From Micromonospora sp. DSM 45708 (lineage in GTDB: Bacteria > Actinomycetota > Actinomycetes > Mycobacteriales > Micromonosporaceae): a DNA stretch of 64,000 nt. The stretch covers positions 2,108,001-2,172,000 of the forward strand of contig NZ_CP154796.1 in the NCBI RefSeq assembly GCF_039566955.1. Direction: 5' to 3'. Below the pieces are notes generated by a model. It saw nothing but the letters and a program-made list of their open reading frames with translations, had not been told where the DNA came from and searched no databases. Both the position numbers and the translations under genes were made by a program. This document shows positions 53,472 to 62,451 of the stretch, one piece after another (the stretch's first letter is position 1; the number at the start of each line of letters is the position of its first letter).

Positions 53472-54373
53472 CGGCCGACGCGCCGTCCCCGCTCGGCGAC
53501 GCCGACCTCGACGCCGGGCTGCTCATCCGCCGCTTCGAGGAGGAACTGCTCCGGCTGTACGCCGACGGCCACCTCGCCGGCACCACCCACACCTGCCTGG
53601 GCCAGGAGCACATCCCGGTCGCGCTGGCCCCGCTGCTGACCGGGGACTTCGTGTTCAGCAACCACCGGGGGCACGGGCACTACCTGGCCCACCGCGCCGA
53701 CCCGCACGGCCTGCTGGCGGAGCTGCTCGGCCGGGACGGCGGGGTGTGCCGCGGGCACGGCGGCAGCCAGCACCTGCGCCGGGACGGGTTCCTGTCCACC
53801 GGTGTGCAGGGGGAGAGCCTGCCCGCCGCGGTCGGCGTCGGGCTGCACCTCAACCGCACCGGGCAGGACCGGATCGTGGCGGCCTACATCGGCGACGGCA
53901 CCTGGGGCGAGGGCGCGGTCTACGAGGCGCTCAACATGGCGCAGCTCTGGCGGGTGCCGCTGCTGGTGGTGGTGGAGCACAACCGGATCGCCCAGTCCAC
54001 CCCGACCACCGCGCAGTTGGCCGGCACCATCGCCGGCCGGGTCGCCGGGTTCGGGATCACCGTCAGCGAGTCGGACTCGCTGGACGTCAACGAGGTGCGG
54101 GCCGGTGCCGCGCCGCACGTCGCACGCGTCCGCGCCACCCGGCAGCCGCACGTGCTGGTGCAGCACACGGTCCGGCTCGGCCCGCACAGCAAGGGCGACG
54201 ACTCCCGCGACGCCGACGAGCTGCGCGAGCTGCGGCGGCTCGACTGGCTGGAGCGCTACGCGACCGCGTACCCGGGGCAGTTCTCGGCCGCGGACGCGCG
54301 GGCCCGGCGGCGGGTCGCGGACGTCTCGGCCGAGGTGCGGTCCCGGCCGTTGGTGAGCGGCGGCGTGGCGTGA
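53468..54373 (+). CDS. TPP-dependent E1 alpha subunit (2-oxoacid dehydrogenase / ketose C2-transfer type)
   Basis: A 301-residue E1alpha homologue; ATG 53468 overlaps the ACP stop. It contains FVFSNHRGHGHYLAH, CRGHGGSQHL and the thiamine-diphosphate motif YIGDGTWGEG ... VVVEHN (~140-171), and a phosphorylation-loop-like STPTTAQLA. Family knowledge: with E1beta it decarboxylates a 2-oxoacid or, in the QncN/NapB type, cleaves a ketose phosphate and passes the two-carbon unit to lipoamide. The gene is coupled to E1beta-E2 by a GTGA overlap. No E3 is present, which fits a non-oxidative or shared-E3 pathway. Substrate choice between pyruvate and ketose is inferred from context only. Confidence 0.88.
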   Translation: MTADAPSPLGDADLDAGLLIRRFEEELLRLYADGHLAGTTHTCLGQEHIPVALAPLLTGDFVFSNHRGHGHYLAHRADPHGLLAELLGRDGGVCRGHGGSQHLRRDGFLSTGVQGESLPAAVGVGLHLNRTGQDRIVAAYIGDGTWGEGAVYEALNMAQLWRVPLLVVVEHNRIAQSTPTTAQLAGTIAGRVAGFGITVSESDSLDVNEVRAGAAPHVARVRATRQPHVLVQHTVRLGPHSKGDDSRDADELRELRRLDWLERYATAYPGQFSAADARARRRVADVSAEVRSRPLVSGGVA

Positions 54374-56463
54374 CCCGCGCCGAACGGGTGAGCGAGAACC
54401 TCAACCGCGCCCTGCACGAGCTGTTCGCCGCCGACGACCGGGTCTGGCTGCTGGGTGAGGACGTCGCCGACCCGTACGGCGGCGCGTTCAAGGTCACCCG
54501 GGGGCTGTCCACCGCCTACCCGGACCGGGTGCTGTCGACGCCGCTGAGCGAGAACGGCATCACCGGCGTCGCGGGTGGCCTGGCGCTCTGCGGTGACACC
54601 GTGATCGTCGAGATCATGTTCGGCGACTTCGCCGGCCTCGCGTTCGACCCGATCCTCAACCTCCTCACCAAGTCCGTCAGCATGTACGGCGAGCGCGTCC
54701 CGATGCGGGTGGTGGTCCGCTGCCCGGTGGGCGGCGGGCGGGGCTACGGCGCGACGCACAGCCAGAGCGTGCAGAAGCACTTCATCGGCATCCCGCACCT
54801 CGCGCTCTTCGAACTGTCGCCCCTGCACGACGCGGCCGACGTGCTCGCCGCCGCGCTGCGCCGGGGTGAACCGGCCATGCTGTTCGAGGACAAGGTCCTC
54901 TACACCCGCCGCCGGTACGTCGACGGGCGCGTCGACGACCGCCTCGCCGTCGAGATGCGGGGCGCGGACCGCAACTGGGCCCGCGTGCACGACCCGGCCG
55001 CCGACACCGCGCCGACGCTTGTCATCGCGCCCGGCGGGGTCGCCGACCGGGCCATCGCCGCCGCGCGGGACGCCGCCGGGCGGGGTCGCGCAGTCGAGGT
55101 GCTGGTGCCGGCCCGGCTCTACCCGGTCGACGTCGACGGGCTGCGCGGCGTGCTCGACGGCGCGGCCGGGGTGATCGTCGCCGAGGAGAGCACGGCCGGC
55201 GGCACCTGGGGCAGCGAGGTCGCCGCCCGGCTGCACGCCGAGGCGTGGCCGCTGCTGCGCCGGCCGGTCGAGCTGGTCAGCTCCGCCGACCGCGTCATCC
55301 CGTCCGCCCCGCATCTGGAACGCGCGGTCCTGCTCGGCGCGGACACCATCCTGGACCGGATCATGCGCGTGCCGGCGGGCGGGCCGGTCGCGCCGCGGGC
55401 GGCCGGCGCCGGCCCACCGCCGGCCGTGTCGCGTCCGGCGGGGACGGTGGAGCCGGGTGTCCCGGTGGGGGTGCCCACGCTGAACCCGACCGACGAGAGC
55501 TACCTGCTGCTGGAGTGGCTGGCGCCGGCCGGCGCCACCGTCGGCGTGGGGGAGCCGATCGCGGCGGTCGAGACGGCCAAGGCGATCGAGGAGCTGACCG
55601 CGACGCACGCCGGCGTGCTGCGGCACGACGTCGCCGCCGGGGCGGACTGCGTCCCGGGGGCCACCATCGGCCGCATCCTGCCCGCCGACGCCGCGCCGGC
55701 CCCGACGTCGCCGCCCCCGCAACCGCCGTCGCCGCCTTCGGAACCGCCGTCGGGCCCGGTCACCGTCCCGGCGGCTGCGGACCGGCCTCCGGTGGCGTCG
55801 CCGGTCGGACGGCCCCTGCCACCGGCGCAACGCCGCGTCGCCGAGGTGGTGGCGACCTCGCACCGGGAGATCCCGGCCGCGTTCACCGTGGTGCGCGTCG
55901 ACGTGACGGCCGCCCTCGGGTACGCCCGCCGGGCCGCCGACGAGACCGGCGCCGATGTCGGCCTCACCGAGGTCGTCATCGCCGCCGTGGCCGCGCTGCA
56001 CGACCGGTTCCCCGACCTGCACGCCACGCTCACCGGCGACGGCCGGGTGCGCGACGCGGCGCAGCCGGCGATCGGGCTGACCGTGGACGTCGGCACCGGG
56101 CTGTTCCTGCCGGTGATCCGCGACGCCGCCAAGCTGGACCTGGGCGACCTCGCCGACGCCGTGGTCGCGCTGCGCATGAGGGCGCTGCGCAACCGGCTGT
56201 CCGAGGAGGACATGGTCGGCATGACCTTCCTGGTCGCGCTCAACGACACCCCGGGCGTGACCCACGCCCGGCCGATCATCCCGCCCGGCGTCACCTGCGC
56301 GCTGTCGGTGCCCGACGTGCAGCGCGAGGTCGTGCTCGACGCCGACGGCTCGGTCCGGGAGCGGACCGTCGCGGACCTCGGCCTGGCCTACGACCACCGG
56401 CTGGTCAACGGGGCGCGGGCCGGCGCGTACCTGGCCGCGCTCGCCGCCGCCCTGCAACGGTGA
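54370..56463 (+). CDS. E1 beta - lipoyl - E2 acyltransferase fusion
   Basis: A 697-residue three-part protein. Residues ~1-335 are E1beta (WLLGEDVADPYGGAFKVTRG, STPLSENGITGVAGGLAL, RCPVGGGRGYGATHSQS). Residues ~365-440 are a lipoyl domain with the modified lysine in AVETAKAIEEL (Lys404). A Pro-rich linker is followed by a CoA/ACP-acyltransferase-like E2 core (~470-697) ending LAYDHRLVNGARAGAYL. In standard E2 this motif is DHRxxDG; here Asp is Asn. Fused E1beta-E2 with a lipoyl arm is the architecture of QncL/NapD, which load a hydroxyethyl/glycolyl unit from a ketose onto an ACP. Start GTG 54370 overlaps E1alpha. It is the last plus-strand gene of this cassette. Confidence 0.88.
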   Translation: MTRAERVSENLNRALHELFAADDRVWLLGEDVADPYGGAFKVTRGLSTAYPDRVLSTPLSENGITGVAGGLALCGDTVIVEIMFGDFAGLAFDPILNLLTKSVSMYGERVPMRVVVRCPVGGGRGYGATHSQSVQKHFIGIPHLALFELSPLHDAADVLAAALRRGEPAMLFEDKVLYTRRRYVDGRVDDRLAVEMRGADRNWARVHDPAADTAPTLVIAPGGVADRAIAAARDAAGRGRAVEVLVPARLYPVDVDGLRGVLDGAAGVIVAEESTAGGTWGSEVAARLHAEAWPLLRRPVELVSSADRVIPSAPHLERAVLLGADTILDRIMRVPAGGPVAPRAAGAGPPPAVSRPAGTVEPGVPVGVPTLNPTDESYLLLEWLAPAGATVGVGEPIAAVETAKAIEELTATHAGVLRHDVAAGADCVPGATIGRILPADAAPAPTSPPPQPPSPPSEPPSGPVTVPAAADRPPVASPVGRPLPPAQRRVAEVVATSHREIPAAFTVVRVDVTAALGYARRAADETGADVGLTEVVIAAVAALHDRFPDLHATLTGDGRVRDAAQPAIGLTVDVGTGLFLPVIRDAAKLDLGDLADAVVALRMRALRNRLSEEDMVGMTFLVALNDTPGVTHARPIIPPGVTCALSVPDVQREVVLDADGSVRERTVADLGLAYDHRLVNGARAGAYLAALAAALQR

Positions 56464-56527
56464 CCCGGCCGACCGGGCCGCGTACCACGGCACGACGCCC
56501 GGCGGTGTGTCGCTCCCTGATCGCCGG

Positions 56528-57559
56528 CTAGAAGAGCACGCGCCCACCTGCGGCGTGACCCCTGACGGCGGTGGTCCGGAGGTCCCGGCTGACGATCATG
56601 CGCTTCAGCCACCGGTCCGTGCCGTCGTACCGGCTGCGGAACGCCTTGCGGCCGTGCACCGCGAGGTAGTTGTCGACGACGAGCAGCGACCCCGGTTCGA
56701 TCACGACGGGTCGGCTCACCCGGCGCAGCTCGGTCATGAGCGCCTCGACGGCCCGCTGCGCCACCGGATCGTCGTCGACGCACCGCATGAACGGCCGGTC
56801 GATTCTCAGGTACGGGTGCAGCTCGGCACCGAACAGCACCGACACCGGCTCGGGCGCCTCCCGCATCGCCGTCGCCCGCCCGAGGGCGGGATGGTCGGGA
56901 TGCCGCTGCCGGAGCTGGCGAACGTGCTCGTCGTCGGGCCGGATCAGGAACCGCGGCCGGGACAGCACGGCCCGGTCCTCGTCGCTGAGTCGCACGTCGC
57001 GGACCGACGCGAGGTAGGTGGGGACGGCGTCATGGTTGCGCATGCCGAACAGCAGGAGGTAGTCGCAGCGGGCGGGATGGAAGCCGTCCTCGGTGTGGAA
57101 CTCCAGGAAGACGTCGCTGCTGTGACCGCTCTGCCGCTGCTCCTCCCCGCGGATCGGCAGGATGTTCTGGATCATCGCGCCGGTCTGCAGCGTGGACCAC
57201 GTGAACGGGTCGCCGAGGGCGAGTCCGCACAGCGCCATGAAGATCTCCTGCCGGCTGCCCGTGCGGCTCGCCAGGGCGCTCTCCCAGTGATCCGGTGTCG
57301 CATCCACCTCCTCGTCCGGGGTGGGAAACCCCTGGACGAGACACCCGGCTGCCGGTTCGTCGCGGCGGAAGCGCTCCAGGAAGACGCGTAGACCGGTGGG
57401 CAGACGCAGGTAGGCGTCCCAGTGCCGGTCGTAGAACGCGGGATCGGTCGGCGGCTCGACGAGCCCGTCGAGTTCGTCGATGACGGACCGGACGACCGCC
57501 ACGTCGCGCGGGCTCAGCGTGTAACGCATGATGGTCGTGTCGAGCGGCATGCCTGTCAT
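56528..57559 (-). CDS. Fe(II)/2-oxoglutarate oxygenase, VioC/clavaminate synthase-like
   Basis: A 343-residue enzyme. The metal motif is HxE in FLEFHTEDGFHP (His155, Glu157), with the distal His302 in YLAVHGRKAFRSRYDG and a 2-oxoglutarate Arg in RWLKRMIVSRDLR. The HTEDxFHP phrase and the order match VioC/OrfP arginine beta-hydroxylases and AsnO-like relatives (clavaminate synthase family). It probably hydroxylates an amino acid, free or on a carrier, giving a beta-hydroxy residue; which one is not shown by the sequence. Start 57559 is chosen over 57550 because GGGGA stands 5 nt before it. It is the last gene of a five-gene minus-strand operon. Confidence 0.87.
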   Translation of the reverse strand: MTGMPLDTTIMRYTLSPRDVAVVRSVIDELDGLVEPPTDPAFYDRHWDAYLRLPTGLRVFLERFRRDEPAAGCLVQGFPTPDEEVDATPDHWESALASRTGSRQEIFMALCGLALGDPFTWSTLQTGAMIQNILPIRGEEQRQSGHSSDVFLEFHTEDGFHPARCDYLLLFGMRNHDAVPTYLASVRDVRLSDEDRAVLSRPRFLIRPDDEHVRQLRQRHPDHPALGRATAMREAPEPVSVLFGAELHPYLRIDRPFMRCVDDDPVAQRAVEALMTELRRVSRPVVIEPGSLLVVDNYLAVHGRKAFRSRYDGTDRWLKRMIVSRDLRTTAVRGHAAGGRVLF

Positions 57560-57623
57560 CTGCTTCCCCGAGTGGTCGGCACCGGCGCTCGGCAGCCCGC
57601 GGTCCCGCCGGCGCGCACCGGGG

Positions 57624-58427
57624 TCATCGCCACACCGTCCGGGGCGGGCCGTCGAAACGGTGTCCGCGCAGCAGCTCGCGCACCGGTGCCTGAAGTGGGT
57701 TGTTGGTGTAGAGGCCGCCGCCCAGGTCGAGGCGACTGCCGCCGTGCGGGTCGCAGAACCGCCCGCCCGCCTCGCTGACCAGCAGGGTCCGTGGCGCCAC
57801 GTCCCAGACCTGCCCGCCGTCGTCCAGGACGATGTCCACCGAGCCCTCGAGCAGCGCGCCCACGATGGAAACGGGGTCCTCCACCCAGGTCGCCCGACCC
57901 GAGAGTGCGACGCGTGCGCCGCTGTCCACGGAGATGAAACCCCCGGCGCGGGCGTGCCGCAGGTGTGACCGGGCCGAAACCCGCAACGGCGTCCCGGTGG
58001 CCATCGGGGTGGCGGAGTCGCTCCGGTATGCGCCTCCGCCACGCACGGCCCACCAGCGGAGGCGGTCGCACGGTCTGGTGATGACGGCGACCCGCACCTC
58101 GCCCGCCACCTCGAGTGCCACGTGCGTGCCCCAGGCCCGCCCGCCGGCCAGGAAGGACTCGGTGCCGTCGATCGGATCGATGATCCAGCGGCGCTCCGCC
58201 GCACCGTGGCCACCGCTCTCCTCGGTCAGCACCGCGTCGTCCGGACGTTCGTCGCCCAGCTTCCTCAGCACGGCCGCCTCGGTGGCGATGTCCGCGGCGC
58301 TGACGGGTGTCCCGTCGTGCTTGCTGTGGTGCGGGACCTGCCGCCGGTGGAAGGGCAACGACGTCTCGTCCGCGAGGTCCGCGAGGCGGTGCGCCAGGAG
58401 GAGGTCGTCGTGAAGTGGTGTCTCCAT
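57624..58427 (-). CDS. Inositol monophosphatase-family phosphatase
   Basis: A 267-residue member of the IMPase/HisN-like family: metal ligands in LTEESGG (Glu69-Glu70), WIIDPIDGTESF (Asp84, Asp87) and GQVWDVAPRTLLVSEAGG (Asp near 208). Family knowledge: Mg-dependent removal of phosphate from sugar, inositol or histidinol phosphates. It lies between a kinase-type gene and an oxygenase gene in one operon (15-nt gap to the kinase gene). A kinase-phosphatase pair in an antibiotic cluster often means a phosphorylated, inactive intermediate that is later unmasked, or a phosphorylated sugar precursor. Confidence 0.88.
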   Translation of the reverse strand: METPLHDDLLLAHRLADLADETSLPFHRRQVPHHSKHDGTPVSAADIATEAAVLRKLGDERPDDAVLTEESGGHGAAERRWIIDPIDGTESFLAGGRAWGTHVALEVAGEVRVAVITRPCDRLRWWAVRGGGAYRSDSATPMATGTPLRVSARSHLRHARAGGFISVDSGARVALSGRATWVEDPVSIVGALLEGSVDIVLDDGGQVWDVAPRTLLVSEAGGRFCDPHGGSRLDLGGGLYTNNPLQAPVRELLRGHRFDGPPRTVWR

Positions 58428-58442
58428 GATTCGTCCTCCCGG

Positions 58443-59363
58443 TCAGGCGCCGGAGCGTCGCAGCCGCTCCAGGGCTTCCTCCCGGAAGCCGGCCGCGACG
58501 GCGTCACCCCCGGGGTCGAGCGAGGCCTTCTTCGCGTTGAACGCCCGGACCCACAGCCCGGCCGCCCAGCACACCTCCCGGTCGTCACGGCTCCAGCTCA
58601 GACCGCGCGCCCGCTCGTACGCGTCGACGAATGCCGCCGTCTGCCGCACGGTCGGGGCCCCCGGCACACCGCCCACCACCGCGAAGACGCCGGCAGCCGC
58701 GCCGGCGACGGCCGCCTCCGGAAGGCTCACGACGCTGTCCCAGTCGTGCACCACGTGCAGCCGACCGCCGTTCCACAGCACGTTCTGCGCCTCCCAGTCG
58801 CCATGGCCGATGACCGGTGGCAGGCGGTACGCCCGCAACCGCTCGCGTACCCGACGGCCGACCTCGTCGAGCCATGCCGGCCCAGGGTGCGCGTTGAGGT
58901 CCTCCGGACGGTCGTCGGGGATCGGCCAGGGGCCCTCCTGGCGGTGGTCCCACCAGACCCACGGGGGCGGCGGGTCGAGAGCGGGCAGCGGCCCCATCGA
59001 CGAGGCCTGGGTCACCAGGCGCGCGAGGCCGGCAGCCGAATCGGTGACGTCGGCGGCCATCCCCGTCTCGGACGGAGCTGGGCGGACCAGTTCCTCGACC
59101 GTGACGCACCGGCCGTCCTCCTCCAGCGGTCCGGCCAGGAGGCGGGCACACGGAAAGCCCGCCGACCACAGGTGCCGGTGCACCGCCTCGCACGCCTGAA
59201 TCCGCGCAGCGGCCTGCCGCACCTTGACCACGACCTCCCGGCCGTCGTCGAGGGTCATCCCGTGGACGGTGGAGAGGTGCGCTACCCGGAACAGTTCCGC
59301 ACGCGGTCGGGCGCCGGTCATCCGCAGTGTCAATCGGTGCAGTTCCGCCGGCTGAAGCATCAT
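58443..59363 (-). CDS. APH-family phosphotransferase
   Basis: A 306-residue kinase-like protein with the aminoglycoside phosphotransferase pattern: DDGREVVVKVRQAAARIQAC (ATP-site lysine), VIGHGDWEAQNVLW (Brenner-type catalytic loop HGDW-x4-N) and VVHDWDSVVS (DFG-like metal site). The catalytic loop has GDWEAQN rather than GDLHPGN, a common variant. It could phosphorylate the product for self-protection or a sugar on the way to the glycosyltransferase. It starts 3 nt after the glycosyltransferase stop; the RBS is poor, so coupling is likely. Confidence 0.82.
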   Translation of the reverse strand: MMLQPAELHRLTLRMTGARPRAELFRVAHLSTVHGMTLDDGREVVVKVRQAAARIQACEAVHRHLWSAGFPCARLLAGPLEEDGRCVTVEELVRPAPSETGMAADVTDSAAGLARLVTQASSMGPLPALDPPPPWVWWDHRQEGPWPIPDDRPEDLNAHPGPAWLDEVGRRVRERLRAYRLPPVIGHGDWEAQNVLWNGGRLHVVHDWDSVVSLPEAAVAGAAAGVFAVVGGVPGAPTVRQTAAFVDAYERARGLSWSRDDREVCWAAGLWVRAFNAKKASLDPGGDAVAAGFREEALERLRRSGA

Positions 59364-59366
59364 CGA

Positions 59367-60833
59367 TCAAGTCTGACTGAAGCTGGGCGCGGGGGTGGCG
59401 GGCAGTGACCGCGTGTCCGCTTCCCCGGACAGGTGGGCCTGGAGGTCGTGCAGCATCCGACGCCACGGCTCGGTGGGGAAGATCCGGTCCAGGGCCGCCC
59501 GGTTCGTCGCGCCGCCACCGGCCCCGAGGCGGGACGCGGGGTCGTGCAGCGCCCGAGCGACCTCGCTGCCGGCACCGCTCCTCGACCCGGCTGTCGCGCC
59601 CAGCCGCAGGCAGCGGAAGTCCGAGCCGTAGACCTGGTCGAAGGCGTCGTAGGGGGTCACCGCGCTGGGCAGCCCGGCGGCGGACGCCAGGGCCGGCCCG
59701 AGGCCGATCGTCTCGACGTCGGTGACGTTCGGCGTGAACAGGACGAGCCCGTCGCGGGACGCGGCGACCCGCAGGAGGTCCACCTCGTCGAGACGCCAAC
59801 GGCCGCCGCCGTCCTGGTAGCTGCCCAGTGGAACACCGCCGAGGAGAACGACGTCCTCCTCCACCCGCAGCTCACGGATCAGGGCCAGCACCTCGGCCGC
59901 GTAGTCGGCGTCCTCCTCCAGGCTGCCGAACACCAGGAGGTAGGGGGCGGGCAGCCCCGACCGGACGCATGCGGCCCTGGCCGCGGCGAACACCTCGACG
60001 GCGATCTCGACGCCCTTGATCCGGAACATCCTGACGGGTACCAGGACCAGCGGGCGATCCGGTGCCAGCCCATGCTGGCGCAGGAACGCGTGATGCCGTT
60101 CCTCGAGGTGCCCGGTCGGCACGGTCGGCAGGACGTTCGGGAGCACTCTCGGCACCGCGTCGGTGGGGTACTCGCGGGCCTCCGCGGCCAGCTCCTCCGA
60201 GATCACCACCCACCGGACGTGGTCCTCGGCGGTGGGCAGGGGCGTGAACTCGTTCGGCGCGGCGGGATACACCCGCTGACCGTCCTCCACGATGGCGCAG
60301 GACCCGAAGAGATCGTGGTCCCAGAACAGCACTCCGCCCGGCCGTCCGCCGGAGCCGTAGCGGGCCCGGACGGCGGCGTGCAGCCCCGCCGTCACCGGCA
60401 CCGCGTCGGACAGGGTCATGTTGACGGCGACCACCCAGTCGACGTCGTATTCCGCCAACCAGCGGAGGAAGTAGTCCCGGTAGCCTGTCGTCATCGCGGC
60501 GATCCGGGAGCGCAGGTCGGCCCGCTCCCCGGCGGTGAGGTCCGTGGCCCGGGCGACCTGGCGGCGCAGGTCCTGCCACCGTTCTGGCAGGTCACCGTGG
60601 ACCGCGGTGACCACGGAAGAGCTGTCCAGGACGTGCAGCCAGGACGGGTAGCCGTCGACGATGGCACCGCGTGGGTAGAAGTCGCCCTTGTCCGGTCGCC
60701 ACGAGTAGCCCAGGTCGGCCGGCACCGGTAATTCGACGAGGCCGTCGGTGATACCGATGTCCAACACGTTGCGAAAGATTGTCAGCAGGCCGCTGATCGG
60801 CAGCCCGTCCCCCGAGACAAGCCCGAACTTCAT
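59367..60833 (-). CDS. Glycosyltransferase, GT4-like
   Basis: A 488-residue cytoplasmic protein; ATG 60833 has GGAAGGGG 6 nt upstream. The N-terminus MKFGLVSGDGLPISGLLTIF and the middle RPLVLVPVRMFRIKGVEIAVE (strand of the second Rossmann domain, RxxxxKGxxxA) are typical of GT-B retaining enzymes. The late segment NVTDVETIGLGPALASAAGLP resembles the EGxGLxxxEAxAxGxP nucleotide-sugar motif with changes. It probably attaches a sugar to the product or builds a sugar-containing part. Its acceptor and donor are not readable. Confidence 0.75.
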   Translation of the reverse strand: MKFGLVSGDGLPISGLLTIFRNVLDIGITDGLVELPVPADLGYSWRPDKGDFYPRGAIVDGYPSWLHVLDSSSVVTAVHGDLPERWQDLRRQVARATDLTAGERADLRSRIAAMTTGYRDYFLRWLAEYDVDWVVAVNMTLSDAVPVTAGLHAAVRARYGSGGRPGGVLFWDHDLFGSCAIVEDGQRVYPAAPNEFTPLPTAEDHVRWVVISEELAAEAREYPTDAVPRVLPNVLPTVPTGHLEERHHAFLRQHGLAPDRPLVLVPVRMFRIKGVEIAVEVFAAARAACVRSGLPAPYLLVFGSLEEDADYAAEVLALIRELRVEEDVVLLGGVPLGSYQDGGGRWRLDEVDLLRVAASRDGLVLFTPNVTDVETIGLGPALASAAGLPSAVTPYDAFDQVYGSDFRCLRLGATAGSRSGAGSEVARALHDPASRLGAGGGATNRAALDRIFPTEPWRRMLHDLQAHLSGEADTRSLPATPAPSFSQT

Positions 60834-60853
60834 GCGAGGCCCCTTCCGGCCGT

Positions 60854-62341
60854 TCAGCGGATTTCGGTTTGCATGATTGCTTCGACCAGGGTCGCGCCGG
60901 AGGACGTGAGCGTCACGGTTCCCGCCGCCCGGTCTATCTGGGCCAGTCCGCGCCGCTCCAGCGACAGGAACCGCTCGCCCCAGTGGCCGCGGAGCAGTGA
61001 TTCGCTCTCCGGGAACCTCGCGCCGTGCACATCGGCGCGCAGCGGCTGGCACGTGGAAAGCGCCATTCGAATGGCCCGCGTCTCCCGCTCGCGCGGTGAG
61101 ATGGCGGTGATGGTGTCGAACGGGATGCGGCCGGCGTCGATCTCCTGGAGATAGGTGGCCGGACGCGTGACGGCGCTCGCCTCGGACAGGTCGCTCCAGC
61201 TGTAACCGCCCAATCCGATACCGACCTGTGGGACCTGGAGGTGCTGGTCGAGATTCAGGCTGCGCCAGCGCTGCGGCCCGAGGGATTTTTTGGGGAAGTA
61301 CGTGGTGGGGTGTTCGTAGTAGCCCGCGCCGAGAAGCTTCTCCACGGCCATTTCCCGCATCTGGTACTGCTGCCCCAGGGTGGGCCAGGCGTGTCCCTCG
61401 GCTGCGATGCGGGCCCGCACCCCGGCGTCTTCCCACACCGCGGGTGAGACATGGCCGATTGCCGACTGCACCTCGGCGAAGGACCGGAGGTGCAGTTTGA
61501 TCATCACGACCGTGTCGAAGCCTTCGTCGACCATGACGTCGACGTCGCGCAGGAAACCGTCGACCGACTGACCCGGCAGGCCCCAGACCAGGTCCGCGTC
61601 GACCCGGTCGAAACCCCGGGCTCTCGCGTTTCGCAGTGCGGCGAGGGCCTGCTGCCCGGTGTGGCGGCGGTTCGCGAGTCTCAGCAGCTCGTCGTCGAAG
61701 GACTGGACGCCGTACGTCAGCGTGTGGAAGCCGTGCGCGGCCAGGACGCCCAGGTGGTCGTCGGTGATGCTGTCGGGGCTGCCCTCGGCGCGCAGCGAGG
61801 TGTCCTCGGTGAACCGGAAGCTCTTCCGGTAGAACGTCAGAAGGCGGTCCAGCTCGGCGGGCGGGACGGCCGTGGGTGTGCCGCCGAAGAGGCAGAACTC
61901 ACCGACCGGTGTCTGCCGCATGGACGGGACCGCGGCCAGCCAGAGCCCGGCCTCGGCGATGTTGGCGTCCACCCACCGCCGCGCGGTTGCCTCGGCGGTG
62001 TCGGTCTGGTGGTTGAGCACCAGGATCGGAAATTGACAGAAATTGCATCGGTATCGGCACAGCGGGATGTTGGCCCACAGGTGGAACGAGGGGGACCGGG
62101 CAATTGTGTGGTGCAGGTCCGACAGGAGTCTCTCGCTCGATGTTTCTTGCTCGTCGCCGGGAAAGACATGCGTGAACGCCTCTTCGGAAACATATTCCAA
62201 CAGGTGCGCGTTCCGGGGATCTGACAGGACGTCGACGATGCCCGCTCGCGGGAACGCATCGTCGTGCTGGTGCAGGCTCCACAGCGCGGCACTGCGGTCG
62301 TACGCATGAGGTTCGACGCGCAGCCCGTCAGTCATCGCCAT
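60854..62341 (-). CDS. Radical SAM protein, HemN/HemW-like
   Basis: A 495-residue protein with the radical SAM cluster motif LCRYRCNFCQF (Cys95, Cys99, Cys102), followed by GEFCLFGGTPTAVPPAELDR (GGTPT, as in HemN/HemW), RAEGSPDSITDDHLGVLAAHG, YGVQSFDDELLRLANRRHTG and ADLVWGLPGQSVDGF. The C-terminal part is HemN-like. Family knowledge: members are coproporphyrinogen oxidases, haem chaperones or, in secondary metabolism, methyltransferases and cyclases. Its place at the head of a GT/kinase/phosphatase/oxygenase operon argues for a tailoring role. Start 62341 is chosen because GGGGGA precedes it by about 4 nt; 62335 and 62389 are alternatives. Confidence 0.82.
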   Translation of the reverse strand: MAMTDGLRVEPHAYDRSAALWSLHQHDDAFPRAGIVDVLSDPRNAHLLEYVSEEAFTHVFPGDEQETSSERLLSDLHHTIARSPSFHLWANIPLCRYRCNFCQFPILVLNHQTDTAEATARRWVDANIAEAGLWLAAVPSMRQTPVGEFCLFGGTPTAVPPAELDRLLTFYRKSFRFTEDTSLRAEGSPDSITDDHLGVLAAHGFHTLTYGVQSFDDELLRLANRRHTGQQALAALRNARARGFDRVDADLVWGLPGQSVDGFLRDVDVMVDEGFDTVVMIKLHLRSFAEVQSAIGHVSPAVWEDAGVRARIAAEGHAWPTLGQQYQMREMAVEKLLGAGYYEHPTTYFPKKSLGPQRWRSLNLDQHLQVPQVGIGLGGYSWSDLSEASAVTRPATYLQEIDAGRIPFDTITAISPRERETRAIRMALSTCQPLRADVHGARFPESESLLRGHWGERFLSLERRGLAQIDRAAGTVTLTSSGATLVEAIMQTEIR

Positions 62342-62387
62342 CGTTCCCCCGATTGATGAACCATTAAAGGCAGCCAATGAACCTGAC

Positions 62388-62417
62388 ACTTTATACGTCT
62401 GTCACAATGCTCGGCAA
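62388..62417 (-). promoter_or_regulatory. Promoter of the radical SAM operon
   Basis: On the minus strand TTGCCG (62417-62412), 18 nt and TAAAGT (62393-62388) lie 47 nt before the radical SAM start. Confidence 0.5.
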
Positions 62418-62422
62418 GGGTC

Positions 62423-62451
62423 TTGACGGAAGAATGTTCTTGATCTAGTAT
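62423..62451 (+). promoter_or_regulatory. Promoter of the GMC oxidoreductase gene
   Basis: TTGACG (62423-62428), exactly 17 nt and TAGTAT (62446-62451) form a near-consensus promoter, the best in the window. The -35 boxes of the two divergent promoters are only 5 nt apart, so one regulator could control both. Confidence 0.62.
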
